Assembly: GCA_004172865.1 (NCBI GenBank) | Contig: SEBV01000006.1 | Location: forward strand, 1 to 64,000 | Length of the DNA stretch: 64,000 nt | Direction of reading: 5' to 3' | Source of the DNA: Gammaproteobacteria bacterium | GTDB taxonomy: Bacteria > Pseudomonadota > Gammaproteobacteria > Pseudomonadales > Cellvibrionaceae | Shown: positions 47,783 to 56,421 of the stretch, piece by piece | Layout of the letters: each line of letters begins with the position of its first letter | How positions within the stretch are numbered: the stretch's first letter is position 1 | Program-made: the position numbers and the translations under genes | Notes under the pieces: generated by a model | Seen by the model: only the letters and a program-made list of their open reading frames with translations | Database searches by the model: none | Told to the model about the DNA's origin: nothing

Positions 47783-48406
47783 CTACATTTCTCCAGGACT
47801 GCCCTGAATCGTGAAATATTTGTCCATTCCCGACCACTGCAGCATTTGCCAGACTTCTTTATTGCAATGACACAATTTAATGTCGCCGCGCTCTGAGCCT
47901 TTTTGCTCTTTAAATAGCAGCAACATCCCCAGACCCGTCAGGGTCAAGCTGGGCGCTTCGGTTAAATTAAACTCAAATTGGCCCACACTACTCGCAGCAG
48001 TTTCATCCAATAATTTACGCCACTCTTTGCGCATATTCTGATCGAGATTTCCGAAAATATTAATCCGCAAACCATGACCGCTATTGATCGGCAACCAATT
48101 GATGCTACTCAAACTATTATCGGAATAACTACCTTCGATAATGGCTTTTTTAATACTTGAACCGAGTGTGACAGGTACTTTTTTAGGCTTTGGCTTGGGT
48201 GGAGGCGCATGCGCGCGCATCACCTTTGGCGGTGCGCCAGAGGGATCAGGATAGTCGTGCTTAACAAGATCATCCCAAGTGCTGGGTTGCTTTTGGGTAC
48301 TGAGCACATCATCAATTAAATGCCCACGCGCTTTCTTCGCCTGCGCTTCATCATCGCTGGCTCGCGCAATATGCTCTTCACCCAGAAAGGGTACCTTACG
48401 CCTCAT
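47783..48406 (-). CDS. protein with C-terminal STAS-like domain
   Basis: This 207-aa protein has a charged N-terminal half with a Pro/Lys-rich linker (HAPPPKPKPKKVP, about residues 65-78). The C-terminal domain (about 110-205) looks like a STAS/anti-sigma-antagonist fold: RINIFGNLDQNMRKEW, FEFNLTEAPSLTLTGLGMLLLF and IKLCHCNKEVWQMLQWSGMDKYF. The usual phosphorylatable Ser position falls in LTLTGLG as Thr. No anti-sigma kinase or phosphatase is near, though the next gene makes or breaks c-di-GMP. The role is unknown. Confidence 0.7.
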   Translation of the reverse strand: MRRKVPFLGEEHIARASDDEAQAKKARGHLIDDVLSTQKQPSTWDDLVKHDYPDPSGAPPKVMRAHAPPPKPKPKKVPVTLGSSIKKAIIEGSYSDNSLSSINWLPINSGHGLRINIFGNLDQNMRKEWRKLLDETAASSVGQFEFNLTEAPSLTLTGLGMLLLFKEQKGSERGDIKLCHCNKEVWQMLQWSGMDKYFTIQGSPGEM

Positions 48407-48666
48407 GGCGCCTCCAAAACCTTTATTAACGTTATTAGATGTTTATGGTGATCTCACGCTTAAAAGTACCAGCGCAGGATGCCTCTCAAGTATAGGTAAG
48501 ATTTAAAAAATGGCACGCAGATTGTTTTTTATGCAGAAAATTAAGTGTGATTACTCCTAACAGATAGCTTGAATAACCGGGTGTAACCGAATAACCCAAC
48601 TTCCATTTTTATTACAGACATACTTATGGTTTTTGTTTATGATGAGGAAAAGCTATATGCAGCCAT
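48407..48666. other. intergenic region upstream of the GGDEF-EAL leader
   Basis: This holds the divergent promoters of the STAS-like gene and of the rightward leader transcript. It is A/T-rich with no supported ORF. I could not fix promoter elements with confidence. Confidence 0.35.
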
Positions 48667-48792
48667 TGAGTTTTAAGCTCCCAAACCGCTGCAAAACAGA
48701 AGGATTATGCAATAAGGCCGCTGGATTTCGCCTTAACTGAATTTGCAAGGTAGCTAAACCGCCAAAAAGCTCTCCAATGAGCTATTTTTTTT
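48667..48792 (+). promoter_or_regulatory. structured leader with intrinsic terminator upstream of GGDEF-EAL gene
   Basis: About 100 bases with short pairings (for example CTG-CAAAA-CAG, CCTT/AAGG) end in a terminator: AAGCTC-TCCAAT-GAGCT followed by eight T residues (48767-48792). It lies 116 bp before the GGDEF-EAL start. Words in order (CCAAACC, a small hairpin, GCAATAAGGCC, GGTAGC) recall the c-di-GMP-I (GEMM) riboswitch, but the GNRA loop and the exact GCAAAGCC core are missing. It could also be a small RNA or an attenuator. I treat the riboswitch idea as weak. Confidence 0.35.
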
Positions 48793-48908
48793 GAGTAGCA
48801 CAATTACCTATTGGTAGATTCGATGCTCGCGGTTATCACTATTTATGTATTAAGTGATATGAGTCTGTTGGCAAGCCACAGCTCAGAAATCATCCCTAGT
48901 GGGCAGCT

Positions 48909-51206
48909 ATGCAAAATAAAAACAATACAGTGGAATTGATAAAAAAATTCCAACAAATTTTTGCGAACTTAAACCACAAAGAAATCGCCGAACGTTTGGT
49001 GAAATTGGTGGTGAGCAAACCGACTATTAGCCGCGCCGTACTTGTAGTGGAGCGCGACAGCCATCTTTACGTTGAAGCCATCGCCTCCCAACAAGAATCC
49101 GATTTACTGGTTAGCGGCGTTAGCACGTCGCTTAATCGCCTCAACTATTTGCCACATCAACATATTCATCAGGTTTTCGATTCCGGAAAATCCAAAGCAC
49201 TGGATGCCGACCAAATTCAAGCTCTTGGCGCCATGTTTACCAAAAAAGGCTGCAACGCCTGCTATCTTCATCCTATTCTCGAAAACAATAAAACCATTGC
49301 CGTGTTTTATATGGAAGCCGAGCAGGGTTTGACCGCGCTTATAAAAACCGTTGGTGAATTGGAATCGGTGTGGACATTTAGCTCGCTACTGGTTCGCCAG
49401 GTTATAGATATGTGGCATCACGAAGAGCAAGCTGAGCGTTTTCGTTTGGCGGAGCAAGCTTTGTGGGCCAGCGAAACTTATCTCAATGCGATTTTACGTT
49501 TTTCACCCGCGCTCATTTCGGTTAAAGATCTCGACGGCAATGTGGTTTTGGCGAGCGAACATTTCAAGCAAATGGCCAACATTGACGAGACCGGATTTGT
49601 AGGCAAAAACGTTTTCGACGTTTACCCAAAAGATGTTGCGCAATCTATTTGCGATATAGATACAGCTGCAAAAACCAAGCAGCAAACTTACGAAGTCGAA
49701 CTCGACTTAATGCACAAAGACGGCAGCATGCACACCTATTTGATGGTGAAGTTTCCGCTGCGCTCCAAAGAAAATCGCGTCTTCGGCGTGTGTACTATCG
49801 GCACCGATATCTCCGAACGCAAGCTGGCTGAAAATGCCTTGCGTGAACAGCAATCGCGCCTGAATTACATGGCCTTTCACGATTCGCTCACTGGCCTGCC
49901 TAACCGCTCATTATTTTACGACCGTATTTATCACGGGCTTGCGCGAGCGCGCCGCGGCAACTCAAAAGTTGTCCTTATGCTGTTGGATATCGACCGTTTT
50001 AAAAACATTAACGACAGCCTCGGTCACGACGCTGGTGATCTAATGTTGAAAGCCATCTCCACCCGCTTGATGGAAGGCGTGCGCGATATGGACACAGTTG
50101 CGCGCCTGGGCGGCGATGAATTTGTGGTTGTATTGGAGGGCGTGCATGACCTGGAAGATGTGATGTTCGTGGCGAATAAATTACTCGTTACACTTGCGAG
50201 ACCCATGGAAGTTAGCGGTCACGAAATTACCTCGACAGTCAGCATTGGCGTAAGCATTTTTCCTGAAGATGGTTCTGATACCGACGAACTACTCAAGCAC
50301 GCCGACATCGCTATGTATAAGGCGAAAGAAGCCGGCAAAAATAATTGCCAGTTCTACACCAAAGGCATGAATGCCACGGCAGTTAATTATTTGTTGCTGG
50401 AAAATGATTTGCGCCGCGCGCTGGATTTACATCAATTCACTCTGCATTACCAACCGCAAATTGATTTGAAAACTGGCGAATTGATGGGCGTTGAAGCTCT
50501 GGTTCGCTGGCAACATCCAGATCGCGGTCTGGTTTCGCCCGCACACTTTATTCCACTCGCTGAAGAGACAGGTCTAATTGTGCCGATTGGTGAATGGGTG
50601 CTACGCGAAGCGTGTCGACAGCAAAAACTGTGGTTGGATGCAGGCAAAAAAGTCGGCAAAGTTGCAGTGAATTTATCGCCACGGCAGTTCCGTCAAAAGA
50701 ATTTCCCCGGCAAAGTAGAAGCAATTTTGCGTGAGACACAGTTGCTACCGGAATATCTGGAATTAGAAATTACCGAAAGTTGCGCCATGGAACACGCGGG
50801 CGAAACCATTAATCAGCTCAATCAGCTCAATCAAATGGGCATGTATCTCGCGATAGATGACTTCGGTACGGGGTACTCATCGCTCGCTTATTTGCAGCGT
50901 TTTCCTATCCAGAAATTAAAAATTGACCGCAGTTTTGTGAACGATATTCACGATGACATGAACGATGCGGCCATCACCAAAACGATCATTGCATTAGCCC
51001 ACAGCATGCAATTGCGAGTCGTTGCTGAAGGTGTGGAAACTGAGCACCAAGCTGAGTGGTTGCGGCAACGTGGCTGCGATCAAGCGCAGGGATTTTTGTA
51101 CGCAAAACCTATGTCACCCAAACAATTTGAAAGCCACTTCCACGGTGGTCGCTTCTGCTTTGATGGCACCGTTATTCCGCTGGAAAATTACAAACTCGGG
51201 GCGTGA
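48909..51206 (+). CDS. GAF-PAS-GGDEF-EAL cyclic-di-GMP enzyme
   Basis: This 765-aa soluble signalling protein has a GAF-like N-terminus (about 1-160), a PAS domain (about 180-305, with SPALISVKDLDGNVVLASEHF), a GGDEF domain with intact RLGGDEFVV, and an EAL domain with intact GVEALVRW, plus DDFGTGYSSLAYL and KIDRSFV. Both catalytic signatures are complete, so either diguanylate cyclase or phosphodiesterase activity is possible. A Cys in the GAF (KKGCNACYLHP) might bind a ligand. A terminator-containing leader lies upstream. No membrane segment is seen. Confidence 0.93.
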   Translation: MQNKNNTVELIKKFQQIFANLNHKEIAERLVKLVVSKPTISRAVLVVERDSHLYVEAIASQQESDLLVSGVSTSLNRLNYLPHQHIHQVFDSGKSKALDADQIQALGAMFTKKGCNACYLHPILENNKTIAVFYMEAEQGLTALIKTVGELESVWTFSSLLVRQVIDMWHHEEQAERFRLAEQALWASETYLNAILRFSPALISVKDLDGNVVLASEHFKQMANIDETGFVGKNVFDVYPKDVAQSICDIDTAAKTKQQTYEVELDLMHKDGSMHTYLMVKFPLRSKENRVFGVCTIGTDISERKLAENALREQQSRLNYMAFHDSLTGLPNRSLFYDRIYHGLARARRGNSKVVLMLLDIDRFKNINDSLGHDAGDLMLKAISTRLMEGVRDMDTVARLGGDEFVVVLEGVHDLEDVMFVANKLLVTLARPMEVSGHEITSTVSIGVSIFPEDGSDTDELLKHADIAMYKAKEAGKNNCQFYTKGMNATAVNYLLLENDLRRALDLHQFTLHYQPQIDLKTGELMGVEALVRWQHPDRGLVSPAHFIPLAEETGLIVPIGEWVLREACRQQKLWLDAGKKVGKVAVNLSPRQFRQKNFPGKVEAILRETQLLPEYLELEITESCAMEHAGETINQLNQLNQMGMYLAIDDFGTGYSSLAYLQRFPIQKLKIDRSFVNDIHDDMNDAAITKTIIALAHSMQLRVVAEGVETEHQAEWLRQRGCDQAQGFLYAKPMSPKQFESHFHGGRFCFDGTVIPLENYKLGA

Positions 51207-51614
51207 TGCAGCCATTATCGTCCCGAGTCCGCTCTTGAATCTTTCGCATATTGATGTCGCCGGCCTATCAATCCATACCTAAAAACGTGCCGTACGCTGC
51301 GCGGATTTGAGAGGTTTTCTTATAGTCATCCAACGCTCACTCCATAAGTGTTACCAACAAAACAAAGTCATCAAAAAAAACAATTACATAAAGTAACGTT
51401 TAGACGACAAGCCAAACTTTTAACTGATTTTAATGCCATAAATAGATAAAAATGGAATAATTTAGACGCTTATATTCAGATAAGTAATAAATTTAGCGAA
51501 AATCAATCTTAAAAATCGTAACATTAAGTAACATTTATGAAAAATCCCTGCCTATAATGTTTCCGTAAGTAGCGTTAAACATTCTGGTTCAAATCAATTT
51601 CTGAGGGATTTATC
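51207..51614. other. A/T-rich region with TAAC(A/G)TT repeats and a likely promoter
   Basis: About 400 bp without a gene. A consensus -10 TATAAT lies at 51553-51558, 57 bp before the next start. Upstream of it AAGTAACGTT occurs near 51391, and GTAACATT then AAGTAACATT occur near 51519-51537, as spaced direct repeats. These could be regulator sites for the small secreted protein gene. No matching -35 is clear. Confidence 0.4.
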
Positions 51615-51914
51615 ATGTCAAAGTCTGTAATTTCTAAATTAGTTGCTGTTGTATCTTTAGTTAGCTTGTCTTCTTTTGTAAGCGCTGAAGCCTACGTTTC
51701 GTACAAAGAAGTTCCCGGCGTTGTTACCAGTGTAGATGCTGCGAAAAGCACCGTTACTGTTACCACTAATGACGGCAGCTCAAAAGTATTCAATGTTTCT
51801 CAAAACGTGAAAGTCACTACCAAAACTGGCGGCCAACTTTCGTTATCCTCATTGAAAAAAGGCCACACTGTTCTTCTGAAAAATCGTATTACTCAACCAG
51901 TAGCAGCAATATAA
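51615..51914 (+). CDS. small secreted protein with DUF5666-like domain
   Basis: This 99-aa protein has a signal peptide of about 24 residues (ending FVSAEAY). A single small beta-rich domain follows (GVVTSVDAAKSTVTVTT, VFNVSQNVKVTT, LKKGHTVLLK), like the OB-type DUF5666/DUF1344 periplasmic proteins. It has no cysteine and no catalytic motif. A GAGGGA site lies 7 bases upstream. It stands alone with a likely promoter in front. Function is unknown. Confidence 0.75.
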   Translation: MSKSVISKLVAVVSLVSLSSFVSAEAYVSYKEVPGVVTSVDAAKSTVTVTTNDGSSKVFNVSQNVKVTTKTGGQLSLSSLKKGHTVLLKNRITQPVAAI

Positions 51915-52188
51915 ATAGGCAGAATTTTTATCGGTTAATACTGTCGATAAAGCCTTTGAGTTGCGAGAGTACGAGACACCAAATGTTGCATAGGTAATGT
52001 TTACAGATATATTCGGTGTAGACGCTAACGTGAAGTTTGAAACTGTGTATAGGTACTGACTTGGCAATTTTCTTCGTCGCCAGGTAGCTACAGTGCTGGA
52101 TATTATTATGATTACTGGTGTTCTGATTGCTGATTCGACAAGCTCCCATATAGGCGCTTGCCGTAATCAGTTAATCGTGCGAAGGGAA
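51915..52188. other. intergenic region between convergent genes
   Basis: About 270 bp between convergent genes. I see no good terminator hairpin and no ORF with a ribosome-binding site. Confidence 0.35.
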
Positions 52189-53094
52189 TTAACCTTTACC
52201 TTTAGTCTTATTGTTATTTGGGCGCGCATTTTCTTCGATAAATTCGATAATCATATCGGCAATATTTTTCTTGGTAGTTGCTTCGATACCTTCCAAGCCC
52301 GGTGAAGAGTTTACCTCCATCACCAATGGCCCTCGGCTTGATCGCAACAAATCCACACCGGCAACCTGCAACCCCATGGTATGCGCAGCTTTGATGGCAG
52401 TAGTACGCTCTTCAGGTGTTAGCTTGGTCATTTTTGCACTGCCACCACGATGCAAGTTTGAGCGAAACTCACCTTCCTGAGCTGTGCGCTGCATAGACGC
52501 CACAATTTTATTGCCAACTACAAAACAGCGAACATCGCTACCATTAGCTTCCTGAATAAATTCTTGCACCAAAAATTCCGCGCGCAACTCACGAAAGGCT
52601 TCGATAACACTCTCCGCTGCCTTTGAGGTTTCTGCTAATACAATCCCGCGACCCTGGGTACCTTCGCATAGCTTAAGCACCAGCGGCGCGCCGCCGACGA
52701 GCTTGATCAACTCTTTAGTATCGTGAACGTTGTAAGCAAAACTGGTTTTCGGTAATCCAATTCCTTTGCGCGACAATAATTGCAGCGCGCGAAGCTTATC
52801 GCGTGAACGCCCCAAAGCTACGGATTCGGTCAGGCAATAAACGCCCATCATTTCAAACTGACGAATTACTGCCAAACCGTAGTGAGTTACCGACGCACCT
52901 ATACGTGGAATTACCGCATCAAAACCTTGCAACTCTTCCCCCATATACCATATGGCGGGGTTGGACGAACTGATGTCCATATAACATTTAAGGATGTCGA
53001 TAACACGCACCTCGTGCCCACGAGCAACACTGGCTTCCACCAAACGTTTAGTGGAATAGAGATGACGGTTGCGCGACAAAATAGCTATTTTCAT
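52189..53094 (-). CDS. rimK: RimK-type ATP-grasp glutamate ligase
   Basis: RimK adds glutamate residues to the C-terminus of ribosomal protein S6 and can make poly-glutamate. The 301-aa ATP-grasp protein starts [20 protein letters not shown]. It has the core [36 protein letters not shown] and the Mg site in [13 protein letters not shown]. It is immediately downstream of a RimB-like gene (37-bp gap) on the same strand, the pairing seen in pseudomonads where RimA/RimB modulate RimK. It lacks the full rimABK set here. Confidence 0.93.
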   Translation of the reverse strand: MKIAILSRNRHLYSTKRLVEASVARGHEVRVIDILKCYMDISSSNPAIWYMGEELQGFDAVIPRIGASVTHYGLAVIRQFEMMGVYCLTESVALGRSRDKLRALQLLSRKGIGLPKTSFAYNVHDTKELIKLVGGAPLVLKLCEGTQGRGIVLAETSKAAESVIEAFRELRAEFLVQEFIQEANGSDVRCFVVGNKIVASMQRTAQEGEFRSNLHRGGSAKMTKLTPEERTTAIKAAHTMGLQVAGVDLLRSSRGPLVMEVNSSPGLEGIEATTKKNIADMIIEFIEENARPNNNKTKGKG

Positions 53095-53131
53095 AAAGGA
53101 CTCAAAAGGTGAGAAAACTCAACGAGTAGAC

Positions 53132-53614
53132 TCAAACAGATACTGGGCGGTTTTTATTGCCACCCAATAAAAAAGATTTGCCGCTATCAACCACAAAACG
53201 CCTTTTGAGCGCATTGCGACCAAGCAACATACGGAACATCATATTTTCGCGATCAGTTAATGTCAGTTCGATAACACGCACTTCTCCCTGCACAAGCAGA
53301 CTGGTTTCAATCACCGGACGCATCTCGGCATGACCACCGGAATCAGTTACGCGGCGAACATCTTTCACGCGCGCTTCACACTCAATAACTTGGCCGACGG
53401 AAGCTTGCAACGGATGCACGCCAAACTTCACCCAGGAAACACCATCACGCTCAAATCGCTTCACATAAAATGCATGCAACGCACTGGTTTTAGCCCCCGT
53501 ATCAACTTTGGCTTTGATTTGAGGAATTGCCAAGTCCGGTAATGCGACCCATTCGCGCCAACCAATCAATGTTTTTTGAACGCTCGCTTGCCTTGCTATT
53601 GACTCATCTGCCAC
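53132..53614 (-). CDS. RimB-like retropepsin-type ATP-dependent zinc protease
   Basis: This 160-aa protein of the COG4067 family has the aspartic-protease-like motif KAKVDTGAKTSALHAF, then MRPVIETSLL and MLLGRNALKRRFVVDSGKSFLL. Family members are called ATP-dependent zinc protease, but their fold is retropepsin-like. In Pseudomonas the member RimB acts with RimK on S6 modification. It lies 37 bp upstream of rimK and is probably co-transcribed. Confidence 0.85.
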   Translation of the reverse strand: MADESIARQASVQKTLIGWREWVALPDLAIPQIKAKVDTGAKTSALHAFYVKRFERDGVSWVKFGVHPLQASVGQVIECEARVKDVRRVTDSGGHAEMRPVIETSLLVQGEVRVIELTLTDRENMMFRMLLGRNALKRRFVVDSGKSFLLGGNKNRPVSV

Positions 53615-53799
53615 AGCTCAAACCTCGCAAAATATTCCGGCCATTATAGTGCTGGAATGATGGATTTTTTCAGGATTAATCCCAAGAAGTACTAAAAGAA
53701 AAAAACTAGGGCACTTTTTAATATTTTTCTTTTTTTTTAATTTAGCCTATGGTAAATAGCGCGGGTCAAAATTATCCACACAAGCCCTGGAGCATTCAC

Positions 53800-54006
53800 A
53801 TGTCAGTTGATGTAGACCATTCTCAAGATTCGGATTTAATTGGCGATGCAAGTATCGAAGCAGAAGAAGACGTAGCACCCAAATTGACAGGGAAGGAAGC
53901 TAGCCAACATACGCTGGAAATGCGCCGCAAATTAGAAGACCGACTGGAACGCAAACGCATTAAAGACCAACTCGGTTACGACGATATTTCAGACCTAGAC
54001 TTTTAA
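53800..54006 (+). CDS. PA3496-like small conserved protein
   Basis: This 68-aa acidic-then-basic protein ends with a charged helix and the tail RKLEDRLERKRIKDQLGYDD, which matches the PA3496 family of small putative envelope-integrity proteins. There is no signal peptide. ATG 53800 has GGAG 7 bases upstream; an earlier in-frame start at 53749 is less likely. It lies upstream of the alternative hairpins and the broken GGDEF gene. Function is not established. Confidence 0.75.
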   Translation: MSVDVDHSQDSDLIGDASIEAEEDVAPKLTGKEASQHTLEMRRKLEDRLERKRIKDQLGYDDISDLDF

Positions 54007-54013
54007 TCCCAAA

Positions 54014-54070
54014 CTGAAGCTTTAAGCCTTTAAGCCTTTAAGCTTCAGCTTTTAAAATAAGCTGAAGCTT
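54014..54070 (+). repeat. three-arm inverted repeat forming exclusive hairpins
   Basis: Arm 1 CTGAAGCTTTAA (54014-54025) pairs with arm 2 TTTAAGCTTCAG (54037-54048). Arm 2 extended, AAGCTTCAGCTT (54040-54051), pairs just as well with arm 3 AAGCTGAAGCTT (54059-54070). The two hairpins share arm 2 and cannot form together. The word TTTAAGCC is repeated in the first loop. It starts 8 bp after the PA3496-like gene stop. No T-run follows. Confidence 0.6.
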
Positions 54071-54176
54071 CTTCCACTACTTCCATCGCAATAACCGCAT
54101 CAACTCCCTCACTAAGTTGTGTTTTCAGGTTTTTTAGCTAGTATTGAGCAAGCCCACTCACTACATAGGTTTACCC

Positions 54177-54878
54177 ATGCTAGAAAAATGGCGTTTGGAA
54201 ATAATACTCATTGCACTGGTATTTTTGACAATAATCGCCATAGTTGCCGAACAAAAAATCCTGCAAGCCTCAATTACGATCACTCCCCGAGATGGTTACT
54301 TCATTGAAGTCTACGATGACGGACGTAGCGGCGGTAACAGTCACGCTGAAATGATAAGCCCGCAAAACTTCCAATGGCGTTGCACCCTAAAAAATAAATT
54401 TAACTATCCATATTGTGGCTTCGAAATATTCTTTGATCCCAAACGCGAACACGGCGTGGATTTGAGTCACTACAACAAAATTCGTCTTTGGCTGGATTAC
54501 AAAGGCCCCAATAAAACCTTAAGAATTTATCTTCGTAATTCCGATCCGCTTTACAGCTCCCCCGGCGTAGAAGCCAGTACTAAATACAATCAACTTGAAT
54601 TTTCTACAGACCTACTTAAAAACCAGGTTCTTGAGTTTTCGCTGAAAGATTTTTTCGTTGCCGATTGGTGGTTAATTGAATACAACATTCCACCAGAACT
54701 AAGAGCACCACAATTTGACAACATTATTATGATCGAAGTGCAGACCGGCTCGAAAGAACCGCTCGGCGAACATAACTTTCAACTAAAAAAAGTTGAATTG
54801 ATCGGCCAACGATTACCAACTGAAAAGTGGTATCTCATTATCATGATCGCTTGGCTCGGTATCTTTGCAATCTTTTAG
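54177..54878 (+). CDS. membrane sensor part of a frameshifted GGDEF protein
   Basis: This N-terminal fragment of about 233 aa has a transmembrane helix at about 7-27 (IILIALVFLTIIAIVAE) and a periplasmic domain of about 180 residues that looks carbohydrate-binding-like, with DLSHYNKIRLWLDYKGPNK. A second helix begins at WYLIIMIAWLGIFAIF, where a stop ends the frame. Adding one T to the TTTT run at 54873-54876 would join it to the GGDEF frame that follows. The layout is that of a membrane diguanylate cyclase with an extracytoplasmic sensor. The 54144 TTG start is less likely than ATG 54177. Confidence 0.7.
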   Translation: MLEKWRLEIILIALVFLTIIAIVAEQKILQASITITPRDGYFIEVYDDGRSGGNSHAEMISPQNFQWRCTLKNKFNYPYCGFEIFFDPKREHGVDLSHYNKIRLWLDYKGPNKTLRIYLRNSDPLYSSPGVEASTKYNQLEFSTDLLKNQVLEFSLKDFFVADWWLIEYNIPPELRAPQFDNIIMIEVQTGSKEPLGEHNFQLKKVELIGQRLPTEKWYLIIMIAWLGIFAIF

Positions 54879-55477
54879 GTTACCGAATTGCATCGCTAAA
54901 CAGTCAAGTTCGCACGCAGAAAAAACGTGAATCGGAATTGCTTGAAATTAATTCGCTTCTCGACATTCGTGGAAAACAGCTGGAAGAAAAAAGCAAAACA
55001 GATTCGCTAACAGGCGCATTCAATCGCGAAGGTATTGAAGAAGCTATACGTATTGACTTGTGGGAATGGCGCAGCCAGAAAAAGCCTTTATCACTTATTT
55101 TAATAGATATCGATCATTTCAAAAAAATTAATGACGAACATGGACATGCACTAGGTGACAATGTTTTATCCACCCTTTCAAATATAGTGAAACAACATAT
55201 TCGTACTAACGATATATTCGCACGCTGGGGCGGAGAAGAATTTGTTCTCGTGTGCATAGATACAAAAATTGAACAAGCAAGCCTAATCGCCGAAAAAACC
55301 CGTGAAATTATCGCCAACTTTTCATTTACAGATAACATTCATGTGACCGCCAGTTTTGGAGTGGCAACACTCGATGCAAATGAAACACTGGAACAGCTAT
55401 TCAACAATGCAGATAAAGCGTTGTACGAAGCTAAAAATCAAGGCAGAAATAAAGTTGTTGTCGCGGATTATTTATAA
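54827..55477 (+). CDS. GGDEF part of the same frameshifted protein
   Basis: From about 54870 this frame continues the second helix and linker (GYRIASLNSQVRTQKKRESELLE), a coiled coil, and a complete GGDEF domain (about 70-215) with DSLTGAFNREG, LILIDIDHFKKINDEHGH and intact RWGGEEFVLV. Diguanylate cyclase activity would be expected if translated. The listed start in the overlap is only the first start codon of the frame and has no ribosome-binding site, so separate expression is doubtful. One T deleted in the upstream run explains the split. Confidence 0.75.
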   Translation: MVSHYHDRLARYLCNLLGYRIASLNSQVRTQKKRESELLEINSLLDIRGKQLEEKSKTDSLTGAFNREGIEEAIRIDLWEWRSQKKPLSLILIDIDHFKKINDEHGHALGDNVLSTLSNIVKQHIRTNDIFARWGGEEFVLVCIDTKIEQASLIAEKTREIIANFSFTDNIHVTASFGVATLDANETLEQLFNNADKALYEAKNQGRNKVVVADYL

Positions 55478-55508
55478 ATAACGTTTAACCATGAGAAAAT
55501 AAAAAATA

Positions 55509-55538
55509 AAAAAGCCAGCAATTATGCTGGCCTTTTTT
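55509..55538. terminator. bidirectional terminator
   Basis: GCCAGCA-ATTA-TGCTGGC is flanked by A residues on the left and six T residues on the right. It separates the convergent GGDEF and beta-barrel genes. Confidence 0.85.
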
Positions 55539-55552
55539 GTTACTGCGATTTA

Positions 55553-56296
55553 TTAAAACCTAACGGATGCGCCTATCGTTACCGCATTACCGTAGTCAGT
55601 GTCCGAATAAGCTAATTCTCCGCTGAATTGCTCTGAGAAGAATTTACGCGTGCGAACAGTGTAAGAACTGCCATTATCATCATCACCAATAACGGCGCCG
55701 ACACTAAAAGTCCTATCAATAAAATAATCACCACCGATAGCTTTATAAGTGCCTGCGTGATCAGTATCTGCCACAGTTGCTTCTACGTTAATGAACTGAC
55801 CATTACCAATATCGGTAACATATTTTGCTGAGATGTTAGCGTCATAACCTGCGTCATGCTGGTAAGAAGTGGTTATCAACAACCCATCTATAGGAGTTAT
55901 ACCTACTGTCGTAAACCAATCGCTGTCTTTATTCCCTTCATAGGAATTGCGTGATACACCAGCTTTAACGTACAGGAAACTTTCAGGAATATAAACTTCG
56001 ACCCCGGCACCATAAGTATTAGTTTTTGGGGTATATGCAGTTCCTTCGGTGTAGGAATACGCACCAAAGAAATTGCTATTCTTGCCTAAATAGGCTGCTT
56101 CCGATAAAGGCGAGTTCTCAGTTTTTACTGGATTGAAATAATAGCTACCGCCAACAGCGTAGGATTCATACTTACTGCTAATCCCATCAGTGTCGAAACG
56201 AGTGGCTTGCCCGTTAACTTCTGCTTGATATGAATCAGCCAATGCAAAACCTGATGCAACAACACCAAAAGCAGCTACGAGTAATTTTAATTTCAT
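55553..56296 (-). CDS. putative outer-membrane beta-barrel protein
   Basis: This 247-aa protein has a signal peptide (1-20, ending GFALADS), about ten amphipathic beta-strands and a C-terminal strand ending in Phe (VTIGASVRF), the BAM recognition signal. The start at 56296 has AAGGAAAT upstream; a longer frame to 56344 would hide the signal. It resembles putative porin families of marine and soil Gammaproteobacteria. No substrate can be inferred. Confidence 0.75.
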   Translation of the reverse strand: MKLKLLVAAFGVVASGFALADSYQAEVNGQATRFDTDGISSKYESYAVGGSYYFNPVKTENSPLSEAAYLGKNSNFFGAYSYTEGTAYTPKTNTYGAGVEVYIPESFLYVKAGVSRNSYEGNKDSDWFTTVGITPIDGLLITTSYQHDAGYDANISAKYVTDIGNGQFINVEATVADTDHAGTYKAIGGDYFIDRTFSVGAVIGDDDNGSSYTVRTRKFFSEQFSGELAYSDTDYGNAVTIGASVRF

Positions 56297-56421
56297 AAAA
56301 ATTTCCTTAGATAAATAAACGACACAAACTGCAACAGAAAACACATCTGCTACATTTGAATGCGGGGGCAGGTTAACAGTTTTTACTGAACGTAAAATGA
56401 ATGGATTTTTAAAAAATTGAA

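Noticed and set aside
48667-48792. Calling the leader a c-di-GMP-I riboswitch outright
   Set aside because: Only partial motif order is seen; the GNRA loop and the GCAAAGCC core are missing, so it is kept as a candidate only.
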